DNA from: Azomonas tarimensis
GTDB lineage: Bacteria; Pseudomonadota; Gammaproteobacteria; Pseudomonadales; Pseudomonadaceae
Reading direction: 5' to 3'
Assembly (NCBI RefSeq): GCF_042648805.1
Contig: NZ_JBHRXZ010000005.1
Coordinates: 1-64,000, forward strand
DNA: 64,000 nucleotides
Each line of letters begins with the position of its first letter. Position 1 is the stretch's first letter. The notes under the pieces are model-generated. The model was not told the origin of the DNA, ran no database searches, and saw only the letters and a program-made list of their open reading frames with translations. The position numbers were made by a program, and so were the translations under genes. Positions 18,187-27,432 of the stretch are shown here, piece after piece.

Positions 18187-18612
18187 TCATCGGCTGGTGC
18201 GAGTCATCTCCACATGGGGGATGCCGGCTTCCAGGAATTCCTCACTGACCACCCGGAAGCCGAGCCGCTCGTAAAACCGGGTCGCATGTACCTGGGCAGT
18301 CAGGTACTGTTCGGTCATGTGGCGGCGCTCGGCCTCGGCGACCACGGCGTTCATCAGCGCGACGCCGACGTGCATGCCGCGCCAGTCCCGCAACACGGCC
18401 ACACGTCCGATGTGGGCATCAGGGAGCAGCCGTGCCGTTCCGATAGCATAGTCGCCTTCGAACGCCAGGAAGTGAACTGCGTCAGTGTCTTCAGCGTCCC
18501 ATTCCAGATCCGGCGGTACCGCTTGCTCGACGATGAAAACCTGTTCTCGGATACGTCGCAGGTCGGCATTGTCGTCATGCCAGTCGGCGATGCGAACTTC
18601 GATCTCACTCAT
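18187..18612 (-). CDS. GNAT family N-acetyltransferase
   Basis: The product is 141 residues with a single GNAT domain: an N-terminal strand (EVRIADWHD), the acetyl-CoA site around IGRVAVLRDWRGMHVGVALMNAVV (R/Q-x-x-G-x-A pattern, here RGMHVGVA) and the terminal ARFYERLGFR-type segment (ATRFYERLGFRVV). The family transfers acetyl from acetyl-CoA to amines; the substrate is unknown. Its start overlaps the 3' end of roxA by 8 nt, so the two are one transcript, and the same pairing occurs in P. aeruginosa. Confidence 0.9.
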   Translation of the reverse strand: MSEIEVRIADWHDDNADLRRIREQVFIVEQAVPPDLEWDAEDTDAVHFLAFEGDYAIGTARLLPDAHIGRVAVLRDWRGMHVGVALMNAVVAEAERRHMTEQYLTAQVHATRFYERLGFRVVSEEFLEAGIPHVEMTRTSR

Positions 18613-19771
18613 CGGCGAACTCCAGGCTGCCTTGTCTGATCAATTCCGTCAGCAGTGTGCTCGCTTCCTCTTCGCCCAGCCAGGGGCCAAGGTTTTCCGA
18701 ATGCAACGCCCCGGCCGAGCAGATCAGCTTGAGCAGGCCGCGCAGGTGAGCGGGCAGCAGGCGGCTCTGGCCACTGGCGAATAGCAGCAGGCCAACGTCC
18801 ACCTCGCTCCAGGCCAGTCGGGCGCTGGGGTTGCGGATCAGAAGGGCGCCATTCGCCAGGGCCGCAGCCAGCTCGGTCGAAGCCATCTCGGGGCCGGCGA
18901 TGCGCTCTGGGTAGCGTGGCTCGGTCATGAACTGGCCAAACCAGGTGAGCAGCAGGCGATCATCACCCATGTGCTCGGTGAGTAGGCCTTTGAGGCGCTC
19001 CACTGCGTCACGCTGGATCTCATGCGGATCCTCGACCGGTGTGATGTCCGGGTCGGTGTAGCGTTCCTCGTCCGGCAGGAACTGACCGAGAAAATCGGTG
19101 AAATGCGTCAGCACTTCCGCTGCGCTGGGGGCGCGGAAGCCGATGGAGTAGGTCATGCAGGCGTCCACCGCAGTGCCGAAATGCGCATGCCGGGGCGGCA
19201 GGTAGAGCATGTCGCCAGGCTCGAGCACCCAGTCTTCGAGCTGCTCGAAGTCCGTGAGAATCTTCAGATCGCCGTGTTCGAGCAAGGCGCTATCGCTGTC
19301 ACAGAGCTGACCCAGCCGCCAGTGGCGTTTTCCGTGCGCCTGCAGCAGGAACACGTCGTAGTTGTCGAAATGAGGCCCCACGCCGCCACCAGGCGCGGCG
19401 TAACTGATCATCACATCGTCGATACGCCAGTTGGGCAGAAACTCGAATTTTTCCTTCAGCTCTGCAACTTCGGGAACCCACTGGTCTACCGCCTGGACCA
19501 GTAGGGTCCAGTCCTGCTCCGGCAGTTCGCTGTAGGTGGTCTCCTCGAAGGGGCCACGGCGAAGTTCCCAGGGGCGCGCGCCGTGCTCCAGGATCAGCCG
19601 CGATTCGACTTCCTCTTCGAGCGACAGGCCGGCCAGTTCGTCCGGGCTGATCGGACTCTCGAATCCCGGGATCGCCTGGCGGATCAGCAGGGGCTTTTTC
19701 TGCCAGTAATCGCGAAGGAATTCGCGCGCACTGATCCCGCCAAGAATTTCAAGTGGAAGATCAGATGTCAT
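18605..19771 (-). CDS. roxA: Ribosomal oxygenase RoxA (50S L16 arginine 3-hydroxylase)
   Basis: The 388-residue JmjC/cupin Fe(II)- and 2-oxoglutarate-dependent oxygenase hydroxylates an arginine of ribosomal protein L16. The iron ligands are H134 and D136 in GPHFDNYDVF and a later His in LPPRHAHFG (195 or 197). DWVLEPGDMLYLPP is typical of YcfD. The C-terminal helical, winged-helix-like region (about 210-388) is present, so the protein is full length. It lies downstream of purB after a terminator. Confidence 0.93.
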   Translation of the reverse strand: MTSDLPLEILGGISAREFLRDYWQKKPLLIRQAIPGFESPISPDELAGLSLEEEVESRLILEHGARPWELRRGPFEETTYSELPEQDWTLLVQAVDQWVPEVAELKEKFEFLPNWRIDDVMISYAAPGGGVGPHFDNYDVFLLQAHGKRHWRLGQLCDSDSALLEHGDLKILTDFEQLEDWVLEPGDMLYLPPRHAHFGTAVDACMTYSIGFRAPSAAEVLTHFTDFLGQFLPDEERYTDPDITPVEDPHEIQRDAVERLKGLLTEHMGDDRLLLTWFGQFMTEPRYPERIAGPEMASTELAAALANGALLIRNPSARLAWSEVDVGLLLFASGQSRLLPAHLRGLLKLICSAGALHSENLGPWLGEEEASTLLTELIRQGSLEFADE

Positions 19772-19802
19772 CTGTAAGACCTTGAATTTTAAGGGTTACC
19801 GA

Positions 19803-19830
19803 AAATAAAAACGCCCGGCGTTGCCGGGCG
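19803..19830 (-). terminator. Terminator of purB
   Basis: On the - strand, CGCCCGGCAACGCCGGGCG is followed by TTTTTATTTT: a perfect 8-bp GC stem and a U-tract. Confidence 0.9.
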
Positions 19831-19847
19831 CTGAAGTAGGGCACGGC

Positions 19848-21218
19848 TCAGATGCGGCGTGCCTGCTCCGCCGCATTGCCAAGGTAGCTGGCCGGTGTCA
19901 TGCGGCGCAGCTCCGCCTTGGCCGCTTCGGGTATCGCCAGGCCGTCGATAAAGCTCTGCAATGCCCCGGCGCTGATACCTTTGCCACGGGTCAGCTCCTT
20001 GAGCTTTTCGTAGGGGTTCTCGATGCCGTAGCGCCGCATGACGGTCTGTACCGGCTCGGCAAGCACCTCCCAGCAATTGTCCAAATCTTCATTAATCCGT
20101 TGAGGATTGAGCTCTAACTTACTGATTCCCTTAAGACTAGCTTCATACGCAATGACGCTGTGGGCGAAGCCGACGCCCAGATTGCGGAGCACTGTCGAGT
20201 CGGTCAGGTCGCGCTGCCAGCGCGAGATGGGAAGCTTGCTGGCCAGGTGCTGGAGCAACGCGTTGGCGATGCCAAGGTTGCCTTCCGAGTTCTCGAAGTC
20301 GATCGGGTTGACCTTGTGCGGCATGGTCGAGGAGCCGATTTCACCGGCGATGGTCTTCTGCTTGAAGTAGCCCAGTGAAATGTAGCCCCAGACGTCGCGA
20401 TCGAAATCGATGAGGATAGTGTTGAAGCGCGCAACGGCGTCGAACAGCTCGGCGATATAGTCGTGCGGCTCGATCTGGGTGGTGTAGGGGTTCCAGGTGA
20501 GGCCGAGGTCGCCTTCGATGAACGCCTGGGCATTGGCTTCCCAGTCCACCTCGGGGTAGGCCGAGAGGTGGGCATTGTAGTTGCCCACGGCGCCGTTGAT
20601 CTTGCCCAGCAGGGGCACGGCGGCGACCTGGGTGATCTGCCGTTCCAGGCGATGCACCACGTTGGCCAGTTCCTTGCCGAGCGTCGTCGGCGATGCCGGC
20701 TGGCCGTGGGTGCGAGACAACATCGGTACGTCGGCGTACTGGTGGGCAAGGACGCGGATAGCTTCGGCGACCTGGCGCATCAGGGGCAGCAGGACTTGAT
20801 CGCGCCCTTCACGAAGCATCAACGCATGGGACAGGTTGTTGATGTCTTCCGAGGTGCAGGCGAAATGGATGAACTCGTTGACCGATGCGAGTTCCGGGAG
20901 CTGCTTGGCTTGCTCCTTCAGCAGATATTCCACGGCTTTGACGTCGTGGTTGGTGGTGCGCTCGAATTCCTTCACGCGCTCGGCGTGTTCCAGCTGGAAG
21001 TTTTCTGCCAACTGGTCGAGCAGGGCATTGGCCTCGGCAGAAAAGGGAGCGACTTCCGGAACGCCGGCATGGGCGGCAAGACGCTGGAGCCAGCGGACTT
21101 CAACCTGGACGCGGCAACGGATCAGGCCGAATTCGCTGAAGATCGACCGCAAAGCGGTGGTTTTGCCGGCGTAGCGGCCGTCGACGGGGGAAACCGCGGT
21201 GAGCGAAGAGAGCTGCAT
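19848..21218 (-). CDS. purB: Adenylosuccinate lyase
   Basis: The 456-residue enzyme makes AICAR from SAICAR and AMP from adenylosuccinate, the two fumarate-releasing steps of purine synthesis. The fumarase/aspartase superfamily signature GSSTMPHKVNP is present, as are TSEDINNLSHAL and MLSRTHGQPASPTTLGKE. I start at MQLSSLTAVSPVDGRY (ATG at 21218), which matches the family N-terminus; the frame opens 27 nt earlier without support. It lies between hflD and roxA in the conserved order. Confidence 0.97.
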   Translation of the reverse strand: MQLSSLTAVSPVDGRYAGKTTALRSIFSEFGLIRCRVQVEVRWLQRLAAHAGVPEVAPFSAEANALLDQLAENFQLEHAERVKEFERTTNHDVKAVEYLLKEQAKQLPELASVNEFIHFACTSEDINNLSHALMLREGRDQVLLPLMRQVAEAIRVLAHQYADVPMLSRTHGQPASPTTLGKELANVVHRLERQITQVAAVPLLGKINGAVGNYNAHLSAYPEVDWEANAQAFIEGDLGLTWNPYTTQIEPHDYIAELFDAVARFNTILIDFDRDVWGYISLGYFKQKTIAGEIGSSTMPHKVNPIDFENSEGNLGIANALLQHLASKLPISRWQRDLTDSTVLRNLGVGFAHSVIAYEASLKGISKLELNPQRINEDLDNCWEVLAEPVQTVMRRYGIENPYEKLKELTRGKGISAGALQSFIDGLAIPEAAKAELRRMTPASYLGNAAEQARRI

Positions 21219-21309
21219 AAAGGGCGTTCTCGGGCAGTCGGGCAACGAAAAAGAGGGCGCATATTATACATGAACCACCCGCCCTGCGACCGATACGCCG
21301 CATTGTGGA

Positions 21310-21930
21310 TCAGGAGCGCAGCATGGGCTGCAGCGCCTCGAGGAGCTTGCGCCTGCCGAACACCATCTGCCAGCGATGGCCGCCAAGCTGGCGCCACAGG
21401 CGTGCGGAGCGAATACCGGAGAGCAGCAGCGCGCGAATGGCTGCGGCCTTGTCGGACTGCTGGAGATGGCGCATGTCGCCCTGGACCTGGATACGCTGGC
21501 GGAAGGTGCTGAGCGTGTCCTGGTAGAGTCCGCCAAATGCGGCGACGACATTCTCATGGGGCAGCCCGAAGAGATCGGCCTGCCTCTGGATCTGGTCGAG
21601 CCTGGCAGCGATGACCTGGAGCAGGTCACCTCGCTTGTCGAGCTGGCGCTCGAGACTGATCATGGCAAGGGCATAGCGCAGCGGATCGCGCTGCAGTGTC
21701 GTGGCGTCGCGCTCCAGTGCGCCGGCCAGGGCGCGATAGCCGTCCCGCAGGTTGATGTCGTCGCCCCCGTAGATCTCCTGGGTGCTCTCGGGGTTGCGCA
21801 CCAGAAGGCTTCCCAGCATACAGGCCATCTGACTGGAGGGAATCTGGCCGGTATGGGCAATCCGATCCACCAACACCGCCGCCTCGAAGACTGCGCCCAA
21901 GGCGATAAGCTGCTCCTGCCTGCTGTGCAC
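21310..21930 (-). CDS. hflD: High frequency lysogenization protein HflD homologue
   Basis: This 206-residue, mostly helical peripheral membrane protein begins at a GTG that overlaps the mnmA stop (TAGTG). The HflD family pattern LGAVFEAAVLVDRIAHTGQ and LRYALAMISLERQL is clear. In E. coli HflD binds lambda CII; the cellular role is not settled. Coupling to mnmA is conserved across gammaproteobacteria. Confidence 0.93.
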   Translation of the reverse strand: MHSRQEQLIALGAVFEAAVLVDRIAHTGQIPSSQMACMLGSLLVRNPESTQEIYGGDDINLRDGYRALAGALERDATTLQRDPLRYALAMISLERQLDKRGDLLQVIAARLDQIQRQADLFGLPHENVVAAFGGLYQDTLSTFRQRIQVQGDMRHLQQSDKAAAIRALLLSGIRSARLWRQLGGHRWQMVFGRRKLLEALQPMLRS

Positions 21931-23048
21931 TACTGCTCCTCCTTTTGCCAGGGCTCGGCATGCTCGATCACGCCGCCGCCGAGGCAGACCTCACCGTCAT
22001 AGAAAACCACCGACTGACCGGGGGTAACCGCGCGTTGCGGATCATCGAATTCGACACGGTAACCGCCCGCAGTTCTCTCGATAACACAGGATTGATCGGC
22101 CTGCCGATAGCGTACCTTGGCCGTCAGACGGCGCGGGACATCGAGCGCAATGGGATTTACCCAGTAGATTTCCGATACCTGCAGGGCTCTGGCGAAGAGC
22201 CGAGGGTGGTCGTTACCCTGGCCAACGAGCAGCACATTGCGCCCGAGGTCCTTATCCAGGACATACCAGGGCTCGTCTCCGGCGTCCTTCATGCCGCCGA
22301 TGCCGAGTCCCTGTCGTTGGCCGATGGTGTGGTACATCAGGCCGTGGTGCTGACCAATGATCTCGCCCGTGGTGGTCTCGATATTGCCCGGCTGCGCGGG
22401 CAGGTATTGCCTGAGGAAATCGCGGAAGCGGCGCTCACCGATAAAGCAGATGCCGGTGGAGTCTTTTTTCCGGGCCGTGGCCAGGCCGTGCATCTCCGCG
22501 ATGGCGCGAACCTCGGGCTTTTCCAGTTCTCCGACCGGGAACAGCGTTCGCCCGATCTGCTCGCCTCCGACGGCATGCAGGAAGTAGCTCTGGTCCTTGT
22601 TCGGATCGAGTCCCTTGAGCAGCTCGCTCTTGCCATTCAGGTCGCGTCGGCGAACGTAGTGTCCGGTGGCGATAAGGTCCGCTCCCAGGGACGTCGCATA
22701 GTCGAGGAAGGCCTTGAACTTGATTTCGCGGTTGCAGAGGATGTCCGGGTTGGGGGTGCGCCCGACCTTGTATTCGGCGAGGAAGTGCTCGAATACGTTA
22801 TCCCAGTACTCGGCGGCAAAATTGGCCGTGTGCAGGCGAATCCCGATGCGGTCACATACAGCCTGGGCGTCCGCAAGATCCTCCCTGGCCGTGCAGTATT
22901 CCGTGCCGTCGTCTTCTTCCCAGTTCTTCATGAACAGGCCTTCGACCTGATACCCCTGTTGCAACAGCAGCAGGGCGGAAACCGAAGAGTCGACACCGCC
23001 GGACATGCCGACGATCACGCGGGTATTGGCGGGCTCAGGAGTGGGCAT
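21930..23048 (-). CDS. mnmA: tRNA-specific 2-thiouridylase
   Basis: The 372-residue enzyme thiolates U34 of tRNA-Lys, -Glu and -Gln, taking sulfur from the TusE persulfide. The PP-loop is SGGVDSS (residues 16-22); catalytic cysteines are C105 in NPDILCNREIKF and C201 in DSTGICFIGERRF. Full length compared with E. coli (368). The partner relay genes tusDCBE lie in this window at 42540-43925. It is the first gene of the pair mnmA-hflD. Confidence 0.97.
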   Translation of the reverse strand: MPTPEPANTRVIVGMSGGVDSSVSALLLLQQGYQVEGLFMKNWEEDDGTEYCTAREDLADAQAVCDRIGIRLHTANFAAEYWDNVFEHFLAEYKVGRTPNPDILCNREIKFKAFLDYATSLGADLIATGHYVRRRDLNGKSELLKGLDPNKDQSYFLHAVGGEQIGRTLFPVGELEKPEVRAIAEMHGLATARKKDSTGICFIGERRFRDFLRQYLPAQPGNIETTTGEIIGQHHGLMYHTIGQRQGLGIGGMKDAGDEPWYVLDKDLGRNVLLVGQGNDHPRLFARALQVSEIYWVNPIALDVPRRLTAKVRYRQADQSCVIERTAGGYRVEFDDPQRAVTPGQSVVFYDGEVCLGGGVIEHAEPWQKEEQ

Positions 23049-23113
23049 TTGCAGACAACCTAGGAAAATCAGTGGTCAATTCTATCAGGTATGCCCCGCG
23101 CCGCGGGTCGGGG

Positions 23114-23557
23114 TCAATCGCGGATCAGCGACAGCGGGCCGCCGCCGTGGGCAAGGTAATCGTCGATGCAGCGAGGCACCAGTTCGCTGCGCCACTGCTC
23201 GCGTCGGGCGTCGAGCTCTTCGCGGCTCAGCCACTGAGGGCCAATGATGCCGTCGTCCAGGGCGAGCTCCGGCCGATGGCGCAGCGGCCTTGCGGCAAAG
23301 CACACGCGCTGATAGGTCACGCCGTTGGATGGAGCGGTGTAGAGGTAGATTCCCGTGACACCGGTGAGCTCGACCTCCCAGCCTGTTTCCTCCAGTGTCT
23401 CCCGCAGCGCCGCCTGCAGCAGGCTTTCGTTGGCCTCGAGGTGCCCTGCGGGCTGATTGAGCACACGCTTGCCATCGGCATATTCTTCCACGAGCAGGAA
23501 GCGCCCCTGGTCCTCGACGACCGTCGCCACGGTGACATGGGGTATGAATCGATGCAT
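23114..23557 (-). CDS. Nudix hydrolase (NudJ-like)
   Basis: The product is 147 residues from the ATG at 23557 (GGGAG upstream); the longer frame from 23623 lacks a site. The Nudix box reads GHLEANESLLQAALRETLEETGWEV, residues about 37-61, with all key Glu residues present, and VTVATVVEDQGRFLLVEE precedes it. NudJ-type enzymes hydrolyse thiamin and nucleoside pyrophosphates; the substrate here is inferred. Its place between mnmA and idh is the same in P. aeruginosa. Confidence 0.92.
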   Translation of the reverse strand: MHRFIPHVTVATVVEDQGRFLLVEEYADGKRVLNQPAGHLEANESLLQAALRETLEETGWEVELTGVTGIYLYTAPSNGVTYQRVCFAARPLRHRPELALDDGIIGPQWLSREELDARREQWRSELVPRCIDDYLAHGGGPLSLIRD

Positions 23558-23586
23558 TGAGACTCCCGTTTTTCTGACCGCAGCGA

Positions 23587-23616
23587 CGAAAAACCCGGCG
23601 CATGGCCGGGTTTTCG
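23587..23616 (-). terminator. Terminator of idh
   Basis: On the - strand, AAAACCCGGCCATGCGCCGGGTTTTTC: a 10-bp stem with a T-run, just after the idh stop. Confidence 0.85.
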
Positions 23617-23632
23617 GTACCACGGAGGCGAT

Positions 23633-25861
23633 TTACGCCAACGCAGCCAGGGCCGCGTTGAAGGTTTCACTGGGTCGCATGGCCTTGCTGATCACCTCTA
23701 CGTCGGCATGGTAATAGCCGCCGATATCGACCGCCTCGCCCTGAGCGCCGTTGAGCTCGGCAACGATCTTGTCCTCGTTGTCGGTCAGGGTCTTGGCCAG
23801 CTCGGAGAACTGCGCCTGGAGCTCAGGATCCTCGCTCTGGGCAGCAAGGGCCTGGGCCCAGTACAGCGCCAGGTAGAAGTGGCTGCCGCGGTTGTCGATC
23901 TGACCGACCTTGCGCGAGGGGGACTTGTTGCTGTCGAGGAACTTGCCGTTGGCTTCATCGAGAGTCTTGGCCAGGACCTTCGCCTTGGCGTTGTCGTAGA
24001 GGTTGCCAAGGTGCTCGAGAGAAGCTGCCAGGGCCAGGAATTCACCGAGGGAATCCCAGCGCAGGTGGCCTTCTTCGAGGAACTGCTGCACATGCTTGGG
24101 CGCCGAGCCGCCTGCACCTGTCTCGAACAGACCCCCGCCGTTCATCAGCGGCACGATGGACAGCATCTTGGCGCTGGTGCCGAGTTCCATGATCGGGAAC
24201 AGGTCGGTGAGGTAGTCACGCAGGACGTTGCCGGTCACGGAGATGGTGTCCTGGCCTGCACGGATGCGCTCGAGGGAGAAGCGGATGGCATCCTGCGGCG
24301 CCATGATGCGGATGTCCAGGCCGCTGGTGTCGTGATCCTTGAGGTATCGCTCGACCTTGGCGATCACCTGCGCATCGTGGGCGCGGGCTGCGTCGAGCCA
24401 GAAGACCGCGGGGGTGTCGCTGGCGCGGGCACGGTTGACGGCGAGCTTGACCCAGTCCTGGATCGGAGCGTCCTTGACCTGGCACATGCGCCAGACGTCG
24501 CCCACGTCGACGTTCTGCTCCATCACGACCTGGCCCTTGTCGTTGGTGACGCGAACGATGCCCTTGGCTGCGATCTGGAAGGTCTTGTCGTGGGAGCCGT
24601 ACTCTTCGGCCTGCTGAGCCATGAGGCCGACGTTCGGCACGCTGCCCATGGTGACCGGGTCGAAGGCGCCGTGCTTCTTGCAGTCGTCGATGACGACCTG
24701 GTAGATACCGGCATAGCAGCGGTCGGGGATCAGAGCCTTGGTGTCGTGCAGCTCGCCATCCGGACCCCACATCTTGCCCGAGTCACGAATCATCGCCGGC
24801 ATGGAGGCGTCGACGATGATGTCGCTGGGGACGTGGAGGTTGGTGATGCCCTTGTCGGAGTTCACCATCGCCAGCGGCGGGCGATCGGCGTAGACGGCCT
24901 TGATGTCGGCTTCGATCTCGGCCTGCTTGTCTTCGGGCAGCGTCTTGATTCGGCTGTACAGATCGCCGATGCCGTTGTTGACGTTGAAACCGATCTCTTC
25001 GAGGACCGCGGCGTGCTTGGTCAGCGCATCCTTGTAGTACTCGGCGACGATGTGACCGAACAGGATAGGATCGGAGACTTTCATCATGGTCGCTTTCAGG
25101 TGTGCCGACAGCAGCACGCCCTGGCTCTTGGCCTCGGCGATCTCGGCAGCGAGGAAGCTGCGCAGGGCGCTCTTGCTCATGACCGAGCAATCGACGATCT
25201 CACCGGCCAGCACCGGAGTCTTCTCCTTCAGGACGGTGGTGTTGCCATCTTCACCGACAAGCTCGATCTTCAGGCTGCCGGCGGCTTCGATTAGCGCGGC
25301 CTTTTCGCTACCGTAGAAATCACCCTCGCCCATGTGCGCGACGTGGGACTTTGAATCGGCGCTCCAGGCACCCATCTTGTGGGGATGCTTGCGAGCAAAA
25401 TTCTTGACCGACAGCGGGGCGCGGCGATCGGAGTTGCCTTCACGCAGGACCGGATTGACGGCGCTGCCCTTGATCTTGTCGTAACGCGACTTGGCTTCCT
25501 TTTCCGCGTCAGTCGAAGGAGCATCTGGATAATCGGGGACGTTGTAACCCTGGGACTGGAGCTCCTTGATCGCCGTCTTGAGCTGCGGGATCGAGGCGCT
25601 GATATTCGGCAGTTTGATGATATTGGCTTCTGGCATGGTGGCCAGCTTGCCCAGCTCGCTCAGATGGTCGGGGATCTTCTGATCATCGTTCAGGTATTCC
25701 GGAAAGTTCGCCAGGATGCGACCCGCTAGCGAGATATCCCGCGTTTCCATGGTGATGCCGGAGGACGCGACGTAAGCTTCGATGATCGGCAGCAGCGAAT
25801 AGGTCGCCAGAGCAGGGGCTTCGTCGGTAAAGGTATAGATAATCGTTGAACGTGTAGACAT
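23633..25861 (-). CDS. idh: Monomeric NADP-dependent isocitrate dehydrogenase
   Basis: The 742-residue protein is of the monomeric class (about 740 residues; the dimeric class has about 418). It oxidatively decarboxylates isocitrate to 2-oxoglutarate with NADP in the TCA cycle and competes with AceA for substrate. Family motifs are present, including the N-terminal IIYTFTDEAPALATYS, KLPNISASIPQLKTAIKELQ and HMGEGDFYGSEK. No dimeric icd gene lies next to it here, unlike P. aeruginosa, so this may be the only isozyme near this locus. Confidence 0.96.
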   Translation of the reverse strand: MSTRSTIIYTFTDEAPALATYSLLPIIEAYVASSGITMETRDISLAGRILANFPEYLNDDQKIPDHLSELGKLATMPEANIIKLPNISASIPQLKTAIKELQSQGYNVPDYPDAPSTDAEKEAKSRYDKIKGSAVNPVLREGNSDRRAPLSVKNFARKHPHKMGAWSADSKSHVAHMGEGDFYGSEKAALIEAAGSLKIELVGEDGNTTVLKEKTPVLAGEIVDCSVMSKSALRSFLAAEIAEAKSQGVLLSAHLKATMMKVSDPILFGHIVAEYYKDALTKHAAVLEEIGFNVNNGIGDLYSRIKTLPEDKQAEIEADIKAVYADRPPLAMVNSDKGITNLHVPSDIIVDASMPAMIRDSGKMWGPDGELHDTKALIPDRCYAGIYQVVIDDCKKHGAFDPVTMGSVPNVGLMAQQAEEYGSHDKTFQIAAKGIVRVTNDKGQVVMEQNVDVGDVWRMCQVKDAPIQDWVKLAVNRARASDTPAVFWLDAARAHDAQVIAKVERYLKDHDTSGLDIRIMAPQDAIRFSLERIRAGQDTISVTGNVLRDYLTDLFPIMELGTSAKMLSIVPLMNGGGLFETGAGGSAPKHVQQFLEEGHLRWDSLGEFLALAASLEHLGNLYDNAKAKVLAKTLDEANGKFLDSNKSPSRKVGQIDNRGSHFYLALYWAQALAAQSEDPELQAQFSELAKTLTDNEDKIVAELNGAQGEAVDIGGYYHADVEVISKAMRPSETFNAALAALA

Positions 25862-26550
25862 GTTTAGATCTAACCTTCAGTTGTGCTGTGGTTATTTAGA
25901 GTCGTATGGCGCAAGAGGATATTTCTTGCTTGAGGCGTGCTTTTCGAGCGCCTCGGCTTTTGGCCATGGGCGGCTAAACAGCTTTACATAAGGGCGCAGA
26001 CCTATCAGGTGCATGGGAGCATCTCCATCCCGCTTGACCCGATCCCGCTGCAGTCGCGCCGGGGAGGATAGCACGAGTAGGCCTACGGTCCATGAGCACT
26101 ACGCCATTAGTAGTGCTCTGCCAAGGGCGATGGCCGAGCGGCAAGACATATTCGAATGGCGTGCCTGTTAACCATGCCCTCCACACAGCCTGACTGCCTT
26201 GCTGATGAGACCCCGGGGGACGTTGGGCTTCGCGGGAGCTTCCCTGCGCCGAGAGCCGCGGCCCGGAAGATGTCTGCTTCAGATCAGGAAGGCGCCATGA
26301 AAGTGCAGTCAAGCATCGCCTCGGAAAAAGTCCAGCCGAGGATCTGATGCGTTGATGTACGGCGGCAAGTGGAGCAAGAGGGCCAGCGCGGACGACCTCG
26401 GGCGCACCCATGGGTGCGCCGGGGACGAGCGTGGGAGAGAGGACGGGGGCGTGCGCCCGCGCAGGCACTGCACTGCGAATCGACTCGACTGAAGCCGAAG
26501 AGGATCCCGGGTGGCGCCGCCTGAACGAGCCTATGCCTTTTGCCAGCGGC
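25862..26550. other. 689-bp gap between idh and cspD, no gene
   Basis: In P. aeruginosa the dimeric icd gene occupies this position. Here I find no icd fragment: the frames at 25892-26074 and 25974-26468 (-) and 26410-26865 (+) have no family resemblance. A perfect 20-bp palindrome GGCGCACCCATGGGTGCGCC sits at 26401-26420, which could end the cspD transcript, although no T-run follows. Confidence 0.6.
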
Positions 26551-26811
26551 TCAGACGTCTACAGCACTTCGCTCTGCCACCGGAGCAGCCGGTGCTTCCA
26601 CCGGAATCTCGGCTGGGCGGATATTGGTTGCGTGCAGGCCCTTGGGACCTTGCAGTATATCGAACATGACCGGTTGCCCCGCCTTGAGCGTCCGGTATCC
26701 ATCCATCTGAATCGCCGAGTAGTGGGCGAACAGGTCCTCATCGCCGCCGTCTGCTACGATGAACCCGTAACCTTTAGCGTTGTTGAACCACTTGACCTTA
26801 CCGCTAAGCAT
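26551..26811 (-). CDS. cspD: Cold-shock domain protein CspD
   Basis: This is an 86-residue OB-fold nucleic-acid-binding protein. RNP1 (KGYGFIVAD) and RNP2 (DLFAHYSAI) are present. In E. coli CspD inhibits replication in stationary phase. The ATG at 26811 gives MLSGKVKWFNNAKGYGF with AGAGGGA upstream; an open frame to 26970 is not homologous. The C-terminal tail is Ala/Pro/Glu-rich. It is divergent from clpS, as in many pseudomonads. Confidence 0.94.
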   Translation of the reverse strand: MLSGKVKWFNNAKGYGFIVADGGDEDLFAHYSAIQMDGYRTLKAGQPVMFDILQGPKGLHATNIRPAEIPVEAPAAPVAERSAVDV

Positions 26812-27039
26812 GCTGTTTTCCCTCTGCAAAGACCCCAACGCTGGAGTACCATCCACTACAAATAGATTGGATACGCAATCTGTTGCCGTTTGACGCAAAC
26901 GCGTCCCGCGGGTGCCACGAGCTGTTTCTTTGTTTGTAACATTGTTTTTCGCATAGTCAAGGCACCTCATCGGATAGCTGTGCGGACCTATGGATTAACA
27001 TGCGGCAACAACGCGCCGGAACTGACAAAGCTGAACCTA

Positions 27040-27402
27040 ATGTATCTACATACTCCGATTCGTCTAACATCTGATCAGGATCGCCCTGGCTACGGCGAGG
27101 ATGATGGCTCCGGGCTAGCAGTACAGGAGTCGAAACCGGAACTTAAGGCACCTCCGCGCTATCGTGTTGTCATGTTCAATGATGACTACACGCCAATGGA
27201 TTTCGTGATAGAGGTGCTTGAAGGAATCTTCAACCACAACCGGGAAACGGCGACAAAGATCATGTTGACCGTCCACACGCAGGGAAAGGCGGTTTGTGGT
27301 GTCTTCACTCGTGACGTCGCTGAGACCAAGGCCTCCCAGGTGAATCAGTACGCGAGGGAGTGTCACCACCCGCTTCTCTGCGAGATCGAAAAAGACGGTT
27401 GA
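27040..27402 (+). CDS. clpS: ClpA adaptor ClpS
   Basis: The 120-residue N-end-rule adaptor binds bulky N-terminal residues and delivers substrates to ClpAP. The core YRVVMFNDDYTPMDFVIEVL contains the N-degron pocket (NDD, and the M of PMDFV), followed by HTQGKAVCGVFTRDVAETK. The N-terminal 30 residues are the flexible extension needed for ClpA. The ATG at 27040 gives the normal length. It precedes clpA by 30 nt. Confidence 0.95.
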   Translation: MYLHTPIRLTSDQDRPGYGEDDGSGLAVQESKPELKAPPRYRVVMFNDDYTPMDFVIEVLEGIFNHNRETATKIMLTVHTQGKAVCGVFTRDVAETKASQVNQYARECHHPLLCEIEKDG

Positions 27403-27432
27403 CCCGACTGCTTGGGTTAAGAGGTGAAAGCT

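Noticed and set aside
25974..26468. A 164-codon - strand frame in the idh-cspD gap
   Set aside because: Low-complexity, no ribosome binding site, no resemblance to icd or any family; it may simply reflect GC-rich DNA.
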